A stretch of 64,000 nucleotides of DNA from Bradyrhizobium viridifuturi (GCF_001238275.1 NZ_LGTB01000018.1:89137-153136), one strand, 5' to 3'; counted from the first letter of the stretch, positions 37,927 to 48,678 are shown. Translations and numbers: made by a program. The notes: generated by a model not told the origin, from the sequence alone.

Positions 37927-39749
37927 CGATTCAATTACGATTTTATGACACGGCGCAGACACCGGCTGTGCCGTACGCCTCCTGGCCGTTGCCAGTCAAG
38001 GCCGTGGCATTGCGCCGGGTTGTATTGCGTCCCGTCCATGCGCCCGCGCCTCAGCAAAATTCCTCGGTTGCCGCACTGGCCGGCGGTCTCGCCGCGATCG
38101 GCGTCTGGCGGTTGATGGCGGTGGCCGCGCCGCATCTCGGCGCGCTGATCCTGATGCTGCGGACCGAGACCGATTTCGGCTCGCGGCTGTGCTTCCTGCT
38201 CACCTGGGGAATCCTCAACTTCCTGTTCATCACGCTGCTGCGCAAGCCGGCGCTGTCGAGCGCGCTGTCGCTGACGCTGGTTGTGGTGCTGGTGCTGCTG
38301 TCGCGGTTCAAGCACGACGTGGTGCAGATGACCGCGAACTTCGTCGACCTGATGGTGATCGATCGCGACACCGCAGCGTTCCTGCTCACGATCTTTCCGA
38401 ACCTGCGCTGGTCGATCATCGGCGCCGGCCTGGTCACGCTGCCCTTGATGTACGCGCTGTGGTGGCTCGATCCGTTCCGCATCCGCCGCCTGCCGGCCGC
38501 GGCCGCCTGCCTTGCCTGCACCGCGGCGCTCTCGGGCTATGCCTTTGCCTGGCCTGATGAAGCCTGGCGCGGCTATTACGACGACGGCTATCTGTCGAAA
38601 TTCGCGCGCTCCGCCGTCACCGCGGCGTCCGACTTCGTCGCCTACGGCTTCATGGAGTCGGATCCTTCTGCGAGCGACCAGCTCAAGATACCTCCGGTCG
38701 ATGCCTGCCATCCCGCCGGGCGGCGGCCGAACATCATCATGATCCATGATGAATCGAGCTTCGACATCCGTACCGCACCCGGCGTCAAGGTCCCGCTCGG
38801 CTATGGCAGCCAGTTCAAGTCCTACGACGGCGTCGAGCGCAAATTCCTCGCCGAGAGCAATGGCGGGCCGAGCTGGTTCACCGAGTACAACGTGCTGGCC
38901 GGATTGTCGTCGCGCTCGTTCGGCCGGTTCTCCTATTTCGTCACCCGCATCGCCTCGGGCCGGGTCGAACGCGGCCTGCCGCTGGCGCTGCGCCGCTGCG
39001 GCTACGACACGCTGTCGCTGTATCCGGCGTTCGGCGCCTTCATGAGTGCGCGCAGCTTCCAGACCACCACCGGCATCCAGCATTTCTACGACGCGCATGA
39101 TCTGCATGCGAAGGACGTCGAGCCCGACAGCTTCTTCTACGACAAGGCGCTGAAGCTGATGGCCGAGCAGAAGACGCTCAGCGCGCCGCTGTTCACTTTC
39201 GTCTATCTCGCCGCCAATCATTTCCCGTGGGAGACAAGATTCCGTCCGGACCTGCTGCCGGGATGGAAGCGGCCGGGCAACGCGCCGTCGGTCGACGAAT
39301 ATCTGCGCCGGCAGGCGATGAGCGCCAACGACTATGCCGGCTTCGTCGCGGCGCTGAAGAAGAAGTTTCCGGCGCAGCCGTTCCTGATCGTGCGCTACGG
39401 CGATCATCAGCCGGAGTTCTCCCCGCAGCTGCTCGATCCCGAGCTCGACGAAGCCGGCATCGGCAAAAAGCTGATGGACTACGATCCGCGCTACTACGCG
39501 ACATATTACGCGATCGATGCCGTCAACTTCGAGCCGGTGAAGAGCCCCGCGGTGATGGACACGATCGATGCCGCCTATCTGCCGCTGGTGATTCAGGAAG
39601 CCGCGGGCATTCCGCTCGATCCCTCGTTCGAGGAGCAGAAGGCGATCATGCTTCGCTGCAATGGCCTGTTCTATTCCTGCAGGGATGGCACAGAGGCGCG
39701 CCGCTTCAACCGCCTGTTGATCGACGCGGGGATTATCAAGGGACTCTAG
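37923..39749 (+). CDS. sulfatase-like membrane hydrolase/transferase (LTA-synthase/EptA-type fold)
   Basis: A 608-residue protein with about five membrane helices in residues 45-210 and a periplasmic alkaline-phosphatase-superfamily domain from about 265. NIIMIHDESSFD (270-281) is the metal-site entry, and YGDHQPEF near residue 495 supplies the second metal-binding motif. Relatives transfer phosphoglycerol or phosphoethanolamine to glycans or lipids, or hydrolyse esters. The start ATGA-overlaps the TetR stop, tying it to that regulator. The first 40 residues have no family match I recognise, so a later start is possible. The exact substrate is unknown. Confidence 0.82.
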   Translation: MTIQLRFYDTAQTPAVPYASWPLPVKAVALRRVVLRPVHAPAPQQNSSVAALAGGLAAIGVWRLMAVAAPHLGALILMLRTETDFGSRLCFLLTWGILNFLFITLLRKPALSSALSLTLVVVLVLLSRFKHDVVQMTANFVDLMVIDRDTAAFLLTIFPNLRWSIIGAGLVTLPLMYALWWLDPFRIRRLPAAAACLACTAALSGYAFAWPDEAWRGYYDDGYLSKFARSAVTAASDFVAYGFMESDPSASDQLKIPPVDACHPAGRRPNIIMIHDESSFDIRTAPGVKVPLGYGSQFKSYDGVERKFLAESNGGPSWFTEYNVLAGLSSRSFGRFSYFVTRIASGRVERGLPLALRRCGYDTLSLYPAFGAFMSARSFQTTTGIQHFYDAHDLHAKDVEPDSFFYDKALKLMAEQKTLSAPLFTFVYLAANHFPWETRFRPDLLPGWKRPGNAPSVDEYLRRQAMSANDYAGFVAALKKKFPAQPFLIVRYGDHQPEFSPQLLDPELDEAGIGKKLMDYDPRYYATYYAIDAVNFEPVKSPAVMDTIDAAYLPLVIQEAAGIPLDPSFEEQKAIMLRCNGLFYSCRDGTEARRFNRLLIDAGIIKGL

Positions 39750-39926
39750 ACTAACGTCGTTAGACGAAGGTCGGCTGCGCGAAGTAGCCAGCATTACTCA
39801 TTTGTAATTGCCTCGCCGAGATTTCGTCACGATTGGATCGATGATCGGTCGCGCCGCTGCCACGGTGTTCATCAGCGCGCAGCGTCAAATCAACCAATCC
39901 CGCCCTTCTTGCAGGAGTGTTTGCCC

Positions 39927-41105
39927 ATGCGAGCGCTCGATGTTGCGCGCCTTGTTGCCGCCTTCGGACTTGCTGTTCCCCTTGCCGTTCCCTCAGCCTA
40001 TGCCGCAGAGCCGCCTCACGATATCAAGGGGCTCTACATGATGACGGACTATCCGGCCGTCACCGTCAGGCCCGGCACCACCTCCAACATCTCGCTGCGT
40101 CTGCAGAATTACGATCTCGGTCCGCAGCGCTACAAGCTCTCGGTCGAAGGCGTGCCGAGCGGCTGGACCGCGACGTTGCTCGGCGGTGGCCAGCCCGTCG
40201 CGGCCGCGATGCCCGCGCCCGATTCAAGCGTGCCGCTGCAGCTTCGGCTCGATGTGCCCGCCAACGCCTCGCTCGCCGAGCAGACCCTGACGGTGAAGGC
40301 CGAAGGGCAGGGCAGCGAAGCAACATTGCCGATCGTGGTCGCGCTCGCCAAGGAATTGCCGGCAAAACTGACGGTGTCCTCGAAGCTTCCCGAATTGCGC
40401 GGCAGCCCGAAATCGAACTTCGAATACACGCTGACCATCAAGAACGACTCTGGCCGCAACCTCGTGGCAAGCTTCGCCGCGGCGGCGCCGCAGAACTTCG
40501 AGACCTCGTTCACCGAGGCCTACGGCACCCAGGAATTGTCCTCGATTCCGATCGATGCCGGGCAGTCCAAGGACATCAAGCTCAAGGTGCGGCCGCCGAG
40601 CGCGATCGATGCCGGGCATTTCCCGGTCAAGGTCAAGGTCAATGCAGAGGATGCGAGCGCGCAGACCGAGGTGGCGCTCGACGTTGCCGGCCAGCCGCAG
40701 CTGCAGCTCTCCGGCCGTGACGGCCTGCTCAGTGCGCGTGCGGTCGCCGCCGAGCAGAGCACGATCCCGGTCGTGGTCACCAACAGCGGCACCGCGCCGG
40801 CCGACAATATCGATCTCTCCGCGACGGCACCGAGCGGCTGGAAGGTCACGTTCCAGCCCGCCAAGATCGAGCGGCTGGTGCCCGGCAAGGATACCGAGGT
40901 GCAGGCGCTGGTGACGCCGAGCGACAAGTCGCTCGCCGGCGACTACCAGCTCGCGATGCGTGCCACCTCGCGCGGCGAGACGGCGTCGAGCCAGTTCCGC
41001 GTCACCGTGAGCACGTCCACCGTCTGGGGCATGGCCGGAGCCGGGGTGATCGGCGTCGCGCTGCTGTTGATGCTGGGCGCCGTTGCGAGGTTCGGACGGC
41101 GATGA
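39927..41105 (+). CDS. NEW3-domain secreted protein, first gene of an ABC cluster
   Basis: A 392-residue exported protein: signal peptide to about residue 26 (SAYAAEPP), three Ig-like NEW3-type beta domains (for example PAVTVRPGTTSNISLRLQNYDLGPQ, quoted in part, and VTNSGTAPADNIDLSATAPSGW), and one C-terminal membrane helix (about 368-388) followed by FGRR. It is thus anchored with a large periplasmic part. It overlaps the ABC ATPase gene by four bases. NEW3 domains accompany glycan-active or cell-surface systems. An AGGAG site precedes the ATG at 39927. Confidence 0.8.
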   Translation: MRALDVARLVAAFGLAVPLAVPSAYAAEPPHDIKGLYMMTDYPAVTVRPGTTSNISLRLQNYDLGPQRYKLSVEGVPSGWTATLLGGGQPVAAAMPAPDSSVPLQLRLDVPANASLAEQTLTVKAEGQGSEATLPIVVALAKELPAKLTVSSKLPELRGSPKSNFEYTLTIKNDSGRNLVASFAAAAPQNFETSFTEAYGTQELSSIPIDAGQSKDIKLKVRPPSAIDAGHFPVKVKVNAEDASAQTEVALDVAGQPQLQLSGRDGLLSARAVAAEQSTIPVVVTNSGTAPADNIDLSATAPSGWKVTFQPAKIERLVPGKDTEVQALVTPSDKSLAGDYQLAMRATSRGETASSQFRVTVSTSTVWGMAGAGVIGVALLLMLGAVARFGRR

Positions 41106-42088
41106 GCGAACAGCAGAACAACAGCGCCGCAAAGCGGCCGGAGGCCGTCATCGCAGCGCGCGACCTCACCAAGCGCTACGGCAAGACCAGTGTCGTCGAC
41201 GCGATCAACTTCGATATCGCCAAGGGCGAGGTGTTCGGGCTGCTCGGCCCGAACGGCGCCGGCAAGACCACGACCATCCTGATGATGCTCGGCCTCACCG
41301 AGATCTCGGCCGGCCGGGTCGCCGTGCTCGGCTTCGATCCCGCGCGGCAGCCGCTGCAGGTCAAGCGGCGGGTCGGCTATCTGCCCGACGCCGTCGGCTT
41401 CTACGACCATCTGACCGCGGTGGAGAACCTTGCTTACGCCGCCAAGCTGATGGGGCTCGGGATGGCCGAGCGGTCGCGCCGGATCGCGGCGGCGCTGACT
41501 CGGGTGCGTCTGCTCGACGTCGCCGACAAGCGGGTTGCGACCTTCTCGCGCGGCATGCGGCAGCGGCTCGGGCTCGCCGAGATCATCGTCAAGCGCGCCG
41601 AGATCGCGATCCTCGACGAGCCGACCTCGGGTCTCGACCCGCAGGCGACGATCGAATTCCTCGACCTGATCCGGGAATTGAAGGCCGAAGGCGTCACCGT
41701 ATTGTTGTCGTCGCACATGCTCGACCAGGTGCAGCGGGTCTGCGACCGTGTCGCGCTGTTCCGCGCCGGGAAGATCGCGATGATGGGCTCGGTGGCCGAG
41801 CTCTCGGTCCAGGTGCTGGGCGCGGGCTTCGTCGTCGAGGTCGAGGCCGACGGCGCGGGTATCGCCCGGCGGCTTGCGGCGATCCCGGGCGTCGGCAATG
41901 TCGAGACGCTCGCCGACGACCGCTTCCGAATGACCGCCGACCGCGACGTCCGGGCCGACGCCGCGCGCGCGGTGGTCGCGGCCAACGGCGCGCTGCGGCG
42001 GCTCTCGGTCGACGAGCCGAGCCTAGAGGCGATCTACGCTCGTTGCTTCCAGGTCCCCCAGTCAGGAGGCGTGCGCGATGCGGCGTGA
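41102..42088 (+). CDS. ABC transporter ATP-binding protein
   Basis: A 328-residue ABC-2 type ATPase. Walker A is GPNGAGKTT (residues 49-57), the Q-loop lies near GYLPDAVGFYDHL, the signature is FSRGMRQRLGLA, and Walker B is IAILDEPTSGLDP with the H-loop in LLSSHMLDQ. The C-terminal extension (about 235-328) is typical of export ATPases of the CcmA/NosF/YhaQ branch. It is coupled to the NEW3 gene upstream (ATGA overlap) and overlaps the permease gene by 11 bases. The exported substrate is unknown. Confidence 0.92.
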   Translation: MSEQQNNSAAKRPEAVIAARDLTKRYGKTSVVDAINFDIAKGEVFGLLGPNGAGKTTTILMMLGLTEISAGRVAVLGFDPARQPLQVKRRVGYLPDAVGFYDHLTAVENLAYAAKLMGLGMAERSRRIAAALTRVRLLDVADKRVATFSRGMRQRLGLAEIIVKRAEIAILDEPTSGLDPQATIEFLDLIRELKAEGVTVLLSSHMLDQVQRVCDRVALFRAGKIAMMGSVAELSVQVLGAGFVVEVEADGAGIARRLAAIPGVGNVETLADDRFRMTADRDVRADAARAVVAANGALRRLSVDEPSLEAIYARCFQVPQSGGVRDAA

Positions 42089-43040
42089 AGGTTCAGCATT
42101 CCAGGGCGTCGGGGCCGTCTTCGTCAAGGAGCTCTCGGACAATATCTCGAGCGTCCGCATGCTGATGCTCGAGCTATTGATCGTGCTGACCGCGATGGCG
42201 GCGCTCTACGAGGCGATCACGGCGCTGCGTCAGAACACGGCGGAGGATCCGTTCCTGCTGCTGCGGCTGTTCACGGTGAGCCAGGCACCGCTGCCGTCCT
42301 TTGTCGCCATCCTCGGCTTCCTGATCCCGCTGATGGCGATCGGGCTCGGCTTCGACCTGATCAACAGTGAGCACAACCGCCGGACACTGTCGCGGATCCT
42401 GGCGCAGCCGATTTATCGCGATGCGCTGCTGCTCGGCAAATATCTCGCCGGGCTCGCCACCATCGCGATCAGCCTGACCGCGCTGTGGCTGTTGGTGATC
42501 GGGCTCGGCCTGATCTTCCTCGGGGTGCCGCCGGGCGGCGAGGAGATCGCCCGCTCGCTCGCCTTCCTGGTGATCGCGATCTTCTATGCCGGGGTCTGGC
42601 TGTCGCTCGCGATGCTGCTCTCGATCGTGTTCCGCTCACCGGCGACCGCGGCATTGGTGGCGCTCGGCATCTGGCTGTTCCTCACCGTGCTGTGGCCGAT
42701 GCTGGCGCCGGCGATCGCGCAGGCCATCGTGCCGCCCGATCCGCGCTTTGCCGCGCTCGGCCTCGATACGCCGGGCACCGCGATCTGGACCCAGCTGCTG
42801 CAGCGCTTCTCGCCCAACGATCTGTTCGGCGAGGCGATGCTGGCGGTGCTGTCGCCGACCACGCGCACGCTCGGCCCGGTGTTCCTCGACCAGATCCGCG
42901 GCGCGGTGATGGGCGCGCCGCTGCCGTTCGGTCAGAGCGTGATGATCGCCTGGCCGCAGACGGTCGGCCTGATCGCCTGCACCATCGTGCTGTTCGTCGC
43001 GGGCTACGTCCTGTTCCAGCGGCAGGAGGTGAGGGCATAA
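42078..43040 (+). CDS. ABC-2 type permease (NosY-like)
   Basis: A 320-residue protein with about six membrane helices (near 30-50, 75-95, 125-145, 150-175, 185-210, 290-310). The N-terminal VFVKELSDNISSVRMLMLELLIVL and the large periplasmic loop after helix 5 match the ABC-2 permease family that contains NosY. It overlaps the ATPase gene, giving a three-gene export or maturation unit with the NEW3 protein. No copper or nitrous oxide reductase gene is near, so a Nos role is not supported. Confidence 0.88.
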   Translation: MRREGSAFQGVGAVFVKELSDNISSVRMLMLELLIVLTAMAALYEAITALRQNTAEDPFLLLRLFTVSQAPLPSFVAILGFLIPLMAIGLGFDLINSEHNRRTLSRILAQPIYRDALLLGKYLAGLATIAISLTALWLLVIGLGLIFLGVPPGGEEIARSLAFLVIAIFYAGVWLSLAMLLSIVFRSPATAALVALGIWLFLTVLWPMLAPAIAQAIVPPDPRFAALGLDTPGTAIWTQLLQRFSPNDLFGEAMLAVLSPTTRTLGPVFLDQIRGAVMGAPLPFGQSVMIAWPQTVGLIACTIVLFVAGYVLFQRQEVRA

Positions 43041-43053
43041 GACGCAAGGCCGC

Positions 43054-44600
43054 TCAGCGCGGCCCGACCTTCTCCCACAGCCAGCGCGCCACGGCGTCGG
43101 GCGACGATGATGCATCGTTGCCCGATGCGCGCAGGTTCGCCTCGCGCATTGCGGCGATGTCGATCTTGCCGAGCAGCGGCCGCAGCGCCGCCTTGAGCGC
43201 CTCGTCGTCGCGCCGCTTGGGCGACAGCAGCACGATGGCGTCGTAGGGCGGAATGGCGTGCCTGTCGTCCGCGAGCGTCACCAGGCCGTATTTCGCGATC
43301 AGCCCGTCGCTGGTGTAGCCGGCGATGACGTCGATCTCGCCGGAGGCGACCGCGGCATACATGAAATCCGGCTGCATCGTGCGCTGGGCGCGGAATGACA
43401 GCCCATAGGCTTTCTGGATGCCGGCCCATTCCGGCCGCGAGAAGAATTCGTAGTCGCCGGCGATCGACATCGTCGCGGCGTGTGAGGCGAGGTCGGCGAT
43501 CGTATGGATGCCGAGCTGATCGGCGCGGCTCTTCGGCATCACCAGCGCATAGGCATTCTCGAAGCCGAGCTCGCCGAACAGCGTGATGTCCTGCTTGCCC
43601 AGCGTCGTCTTGAGCTCGCTCAGGAGCTCGGCGCGGGGCCTGATGTCGCTATGGTGGAACTGGTTGGCCCACAGCGTGCCGGAATAGTCGACATAGACAT
43701 CGATATCGCCGGCAGCGAGCGCATCGAAGATCACGTTGGAGCCGAGCCCGGCGCGCGTCGTCGTCGGCAGTCCGGCCGCTTGCAGCCGCTGCGCCAGCAG
43801 CGCCGACAGGACGTATTGCTCGGTGAACGTCTTGGCGCCGACCACGTAGCGCGCCTGTGGATGCGCAAACGCCGGAACCAGCGTCGCCGCGATCAGCGCG
43901 GCAATGCCGAGCCCGCCGAGCGCGGTGCGGACGCGGCTGCGATTGCGCAGCCCGTTCTCGATCAGCGCCAGCAACTGGTCGACGACCAGCGCGAGCACGG
44001 CGGCGGCAAAGCAGCCGAACAGCACGAACACCCAGTTCTGGGTTTGCAGACCGGCGAAGATGTAGTTGCCGAGGCTGGTCTGGCCGATCGGCGTCGACAG
44101 CGTCGCGGTGCCGATCACCCACACCGCGGCGGTGCGGATCCCCGCCATCATCACCGGCAGCGCCAGCGGCAGCTCCACCATCATGAGCGATTGCCGCGGC
44201 GTCATGCCGACGCCTTGCGCGGCCTCCAGCACCGCCGGATCGACGCCCGACAGGCCGGTGATGGTGTTGCGCAGCACCGGCAGCATCGAATAGAGCGCGA
44301 GCGCCAGCACTGCTGGCAGGAAGCCGAAGGCGGAGAAACTGAAACCGAGCCATGCCGCGGTCAAAGCCGCGAGCGCCAGCAACAGCGGATAGAACAGCGC
44401 GAGCAGCGCCAGACCCGGCACGGTCTGCACGATGCTGGCAAGCCCGAGCAGCGCGCCGCGCAGCACCGGTCGGTTGCGGGCGATGATCGCAAGCGGCAGG
44501 CTGATCAGGAGCCCGAGCGCCAGCGCGGCGACGCTCACCCGGACATGGTTGCCAAGATAGTCGGGCAGATGCGCGAGCGCCTCGCTCCAGCGTGGATCAC

Positions 44601-44604
<4 letters not shown>
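43054..44604 (-). CDS. osmoprotectant-type ABC permease fused to substrate-binding domain
   Basis: A 516-residue fusion. Residues 15-215 form the permease with about five to six helices and the EAA-type loop AAQGVGMTPRQSLMMVELPLALP, quoted in part. From about 240 a periplasmic binding domain of the OpuAC/ProX type follows (VVGAKTFTEQYVLSALLAQRL; YVDYSGTLWANQF). Such fusions import betaine, choline or related quaternary amines. It overlaps the ATPase gene start region by four bases and is convergent with the ABC-2 permease. Confidence 0.88.
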
Positions 44605-45389
<785 letters not shown>

Positions 45390-45559
45390 TCTCTGGCCAT
45401 TCCTGGGCGACCTCACGTCTCTCACCATCGCGGACGACAGTGATAGCCCATAAAATGGACTTTGACTCGAGGTGCACGCGCCTGCATCACGCGGTTTCGC
45501 AGGCCGTTCCAGTTGGGCAGGTGAAGCTGGTCAGCCCCTTCGGGGGCTGTGAGCACACA

Positions 45560-45775
45560 TCACACTTCGTTCTTGGGTACGTATTTGCCCATGATGCACT
45601 TATAGCTCTGCAAGCGCCAATCGTGATACGGCCCCTTGGCGAGCCAGTCGGCGATGCCGATTTGGGCATTCACGGCGCAGGCGCCCATGGTGATGCCGGA
45701 CTGGTCGCTGTTGGTGACGACCTTTTCCATGCAGAGCTGAGCATTGCAGAGGATGGCGACGAGCGTAACGAGCAT
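45560..45775 (-). CDS. small exported hypothetical protein
   Basis: A 71-residue protein from the ATG at 45775, starting with a hydrophobic leader (MLVTLVAILCNAQLCMEK) and holding four Cys in the complete chain, with a conserved-looking SYKCIMGKYVPKNEV end. An in-frame start at 45823 would add 16 residues. I do not recognise the family. The rest of the 614-base gap between 45389 and 46004 holds nothing I can support on either strand, and this stretch is lower in G+C than its neighbours. Confidence 0.5.
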   Translation of the reverse strand: MLVTLVAILCNAQLCMEKVVTNSDQSGITMGACAVNAQIGIADWLAKGPYHDWRLQSYKCIMGKYVPKNEV

Positions 45776-46003
45776 GATGGTGTTTATCCGTAGGATTAAC
45801 CCGGTCTGAACCGAATCATGCACGGTTCATGCCATTATCAGCGACTTTGGTGCCGCAGCCGGCAAGACCGGGAAAGTACGGCTGAACGAATCACGCGTTC
45901 GCCAGCGCGTAGCCGCACGCCCGCAGATACGCTATAATTGCTCCCCAACTACGACGTGAGATCGGGGCGAGTGAGGAACGTTGCGCGGTCGGGGGCTGCA
46001 TCG

Positions 46004-46840
46004 ATGATGACGTTACCTGAGTTGGCGGCAGGTGCTTTGGAGAAGTTTCTCGCCACCCATGTCAGCCGCACCTTCGGGGCCTCGCAGGCACGCTTTGGCG
46101 AACTCCTGCCAGCTGCCGCGCGTATTGCGCTGGAATGCATCGGCAACAGCGATGCGCTCTATCACAATGTCGAGCACACGATGCTGGTCACGCTCGCCGG
46201 GCATGACATCATCCGCGGCCGCGCGCTGCACACCCACGTCACCGCGGAAGACTACACCCACACGATCATCGCCTGCCTGACCCACGACATCGGCTATGTG
46301 CGCGGCCTGCTGAAGGGCGATGGACCGGATGGCTACGTCATCGATGCCGCGGGCAACAAGGTGGTGCTGCCGCGCGGCTCGTCGGATGCCGGCCTGATGC
46401 CGTACCACGTCGACCGCTCGAAGCTGTATGTGCTCGACAGGCTCGAGGCCGTGCTGCCGCTCGATCGCGAGCGCGTCGCGCGCAACATCGAGGGCACGCG
46501 GTTTCCATCGCCCGAAGGCCAGCAATATGACGACGAGGCGGCGATCGTCCGGGCGGCCGATTTCATCGGGCAACTCGGCGACCCCAACTACATCAGGAAA
46601 GCCAACGCGCTCTATCACGAGTTCGAGGAAGTCGGCATCAACCGCCAGCTCGGCTATGAATCGCCGGCTGATATCGTCGACCGCTACCCGCAATTCTACT
46701 GGAATATGGTTGCGCCGCACATCCAGGGCGCCATCAACTGCCTGAACATGACGGCAAGCGGCCGTCAGTGGATCGCAAATCTCTACAGCAACGTGTTCCG
46801 CGCCGAGCGCGAGGTCACACTGTCGGGCCCGCAAATCTGA
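46004..46840 (+). CDS. HD-domain metal-dependent phosphohydrolase
   Basis: A 278-residue soluble protein with an HD-type metal site: YHNVEHT (residues 53-59) and LTHDIGYVRG (92-101) supply the His and His-Asp ligands, and RAADFIGQLGD further on supplies a last Asp. This pattern is shared with PDEase-like HD hydrolases acting on cyclic nucleotides or nucleotides. The ATG at 46004 is preferred over the upstream codon at 45938; 46007 is also ATG. Substrate unknown. It is expressed alone from what can be seen. Confidence 0.78.
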   Translation: MMTLPELAAGALEKFLATHVSRTFGASQARFGELLPAAARIALECIGNSDALYHNVEHTMLVTLAGHDIIRGRALHTHVTAEDYTHTIIACLTHDIGYVRGLLKGDGPDGYVIDAAGNKVVLPRGSSDAGLMPYHVDRSKLYVLDRLEAVLPLDRERVARNIEGTRFPSPEGQQYDDEAAIVRAADFIGQLGDPNYIRKANALYHEFEEVGINRQLGYESPADIVDRYPQFYWNMVAPHIQGAINCLNMTASGRQWIANLYSNVFRAEREVTLSGPQI

Positions 46841-47005
46841 CGCAGGGCAGGAGGGCCGCGGCCTTTCAGCACGGCTTGCCCGGCGTTCCCCGATTGATTG
46901 CGGGGGCCTCCACATTTAGGCCCGCTTCTTCGTTGCACAGTCCGCGGAAATCGGCGACCTTGCGCCATCGGCCTCTCCAACGAGCGTGTTCTCGACCGTT
47001 TCAGC

Positions 47006-47677
47006 ATGATCTCCCGTTTCGCTCAAATGATTGCGGTTGCCGTCGTCTGCTGGCCTGGGCTCGCGGTGGCTGCCGGCCCGGTCTACGACGTCGACCTGTA
47101 TGCATTGATGTCCGGCACCTGCCGCAATGTCACCGTCGCCGGCCGCAACTACACCTGCAAGGCGGTGGCCTATTTCCACACCCTGCGCGGCCGCTCCGAA
47201 TTCACCGTGGTGCTCGACGATCCCGCCGACAAGAGCCACATCGTATCGTTCTCCGGGGAGAGCACCGAGCGCACCCAGGACAATCTGTTCGAGCTCGCGG
47301 TCGATCGCATGTTGCTGAAGTCGAGCGACCGTCCGCGTGTCGATGGACTGCCGGTGCCGCTGGTCGAGATGTCGACGGGCTCCTGCCGTCAGGTCGGAAG
47401 CTTCATCACCCGCCAGGTGTCCACCATCACCTGCGCGGCCACCGACCAGGGCGGCAAGAAGTACGAGCTGAGCTTCGAGTCGGACGGCTCGCCGATGACA
47501 TTGCGCCGCTTGCGGCAATCAGCACTGCCGTCGGAACGGCAACGGGCTCGCCAGATCGCGCAGCTCGAATGCCGCCTCAAGGCGCGTGCCGCGCAGGTGC
47601 TGCCGCGGGACACGACCGCCTTCATGATCCGATGTCTGGGCGAGGACGACGGCAAGCCGGCCGGCGAACAGCGCTAG
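47006..47677 (+). CDS. exported hypothetical protein
   Basis: A 223-residue protein with a signal peptide (MISRFAQMIAVAVVCWPG, cleavage near AVAAG at residue 24) and a beta-rich mature part. The mature region contains several Cys spaced as two similar segments (SGTCRNVTVAGRNYTCKAVA and TGSCRQVGSFITRQVSTITC), suggesting an internal duplication with disulfides. The ATG at 47006 is chosen because the signal peptide starts there. I do not recognise a family; the periplasm is the likely location. Confidence 0.6.
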   Translation: MISRFAQMIAVAVVCWPGLAVAAGPVYDVDLYALMSGTCRNVTVAGRNYTCKAVAYFHTLRGRSEFTVVLDDPADKSHIVSFSGESTERTQDNLFELAVDRMLLKSSDRPRVDGLPVPLVEMSTGSCRQVGSFITRQVSTITCAATDQGGKKYELSFESDGSPMTLRRLRQSALPSERQRARQIAQLECRLKARAAQVLPRDTTAFMIRCLGEDDGKPAGEQR

Positions 47678-47716
47678 CCGGCCCCGGCGGTCTGCACCAA
47701 GCTTGAGGAGCACGCG

Positions 47717-47989
47717 ATGCGCTTGAAACTCTACCTGTTCGCCGCCATCGGCGTTTGCATCACCGGGCCAGCCGCCGCGCAAATGTACGATCCGAATTAT
47801 CCGGTATGCTTGGAGGTCTATGGCGGCCGGCTGACGCCCGAGTACATCGATTGCAGCTTCACGTCGCTTCCGCAATGTCAGGCAACGGCCTCGGGACGAT
47901 CGGCGACGTGCTCGGTCAATCCCTTCTACAAGGGCCCGAGAACGCAGCCCAAGGAGCAGCGCAAGCGACACCGCCAACCTGCCAATTAG
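47717..47989 (+). CDS. DUF3551 family small secreted protein, copy 1
   Basis: A 90-residue protein: signal peptide to about residue 21 (GPAAAQ), then a core of NYPVCLEVYGG, CSFTSLPQCQATASGRSATC and NPFY, the DUF3551 pattern with four Cys. The tail is basic. Bradyrhizobium and relatives carry many such paralogues with unknown function. It lies 39 bases after the preceding exported protein. The gene at 48104 is a close relative, so they arose by tandem duplication. Confidence 0.88.
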   Translation: MRLKLYLFAAIGVCITGPAAAQMYDPNYPVCLEVYGGRLTPEYIDCSFTSLPQCQATASGRSATCSVNPFYKGPRTQPKEQRKRHRQPAN

Positions 47990-48103
47990 CTTGCCATCGG
48001 CACTTCGCCTGCCCGTGATGGTCCGTATGGCGGTCGCGCCGCCCGCGATGTTGACTAACTCCGGTGATTGTGAGGAACCTCCCGTCGCGAGAAGGAGACA
48101 CCG

Positions 48104-48373
48104 ATGCGCCTGAAACTGTTCGCGATCGCCGCAGCAGCGGTCGCCCTGGCCGGACCTGCCGCCGGGCAGGCCTACGATCCGAATTATCCGGTGTGCATGC
48201 ATGTTTATGAGGGTCGGCTGGGCGGAAACTACATCAGTTGCAGCTTCACCTCGATCCCGCAGTGCCAAGCCACCGCCTCGGGCCGTAGCGCGATCTGCTC
48301 GGAGAATCCCTTTTTCGCGCCGCCGCCGCCCCCGACGCGCCGGGCGCACCGCGGCCGGCATCACGCGCGCTGA
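48104..48373 (+). CDS. DUF3551 family small secreted protein, copy 2
   Basis: An 89-residue paralogue of the gene at 47717, with the same signal peptide start (MRLKL), the same PNYPVC start of the mature part, and SFTSIPQCQATASGRSAICSENPFF. A Pro/Arg/His-rich tail ends it. The two share long identical blocks and are separated by 114 bases. A GAGAAGGAGACACC site precedes the ATG. Function is unknown; periplasmic or secreted. Confidence 0.88.
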   Translation: MRLKLFAIAAAAVALAGPAAGQAYDPNYPVCMHVYEGRLGGNYISCSFTSIPQCQATASGRSAICSENPFFAPPPPPTRRAHRGRHHAR

Positions 48374-48678
48374 AGCGAGAGTGCCGGGCACGTCCAACGT
48401 CACCGCAAGACCCGCGCCTCGGAGGAGCCGCACCCAGCCGCTGGCCGCGGTGGCGGGCGCCGTATCAGGTGGACGTTAACGAATCTTCACGATGATACGG
48501 GTTCCGTTGGTTGACGGCAGCGTTCGGCAAGGTCGACACGCGAGACGAATTCGGTCACAACTAACGCGATAGTTACCTATTCCATTGCTGGATTCGTCCC
48601 GACAGGTCGCATGCCATCTCGCCAGGGCCGGCCAGGTCGACGGCAATCTGGTCGCGTCAAGATTTGCGAAGGAATTCC
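48374..48678. other. 305-base intergenic region with no supported gene
   Basis: No reading frame here shows coding bias with a plausible start. The last 12 bases hold the ribosome site (AAGGA) of the calpain-like gene. I see no terminator with a T run and no clear promoter. Confidence 0.6.

Noticed and set aside
42078..43040. Nos-type copper maturation cluster
   Set aside because: NosF- and NosY-like ABC subunits are widespread outside denitrification, and no nosZ, nosD or nosL gene is present.
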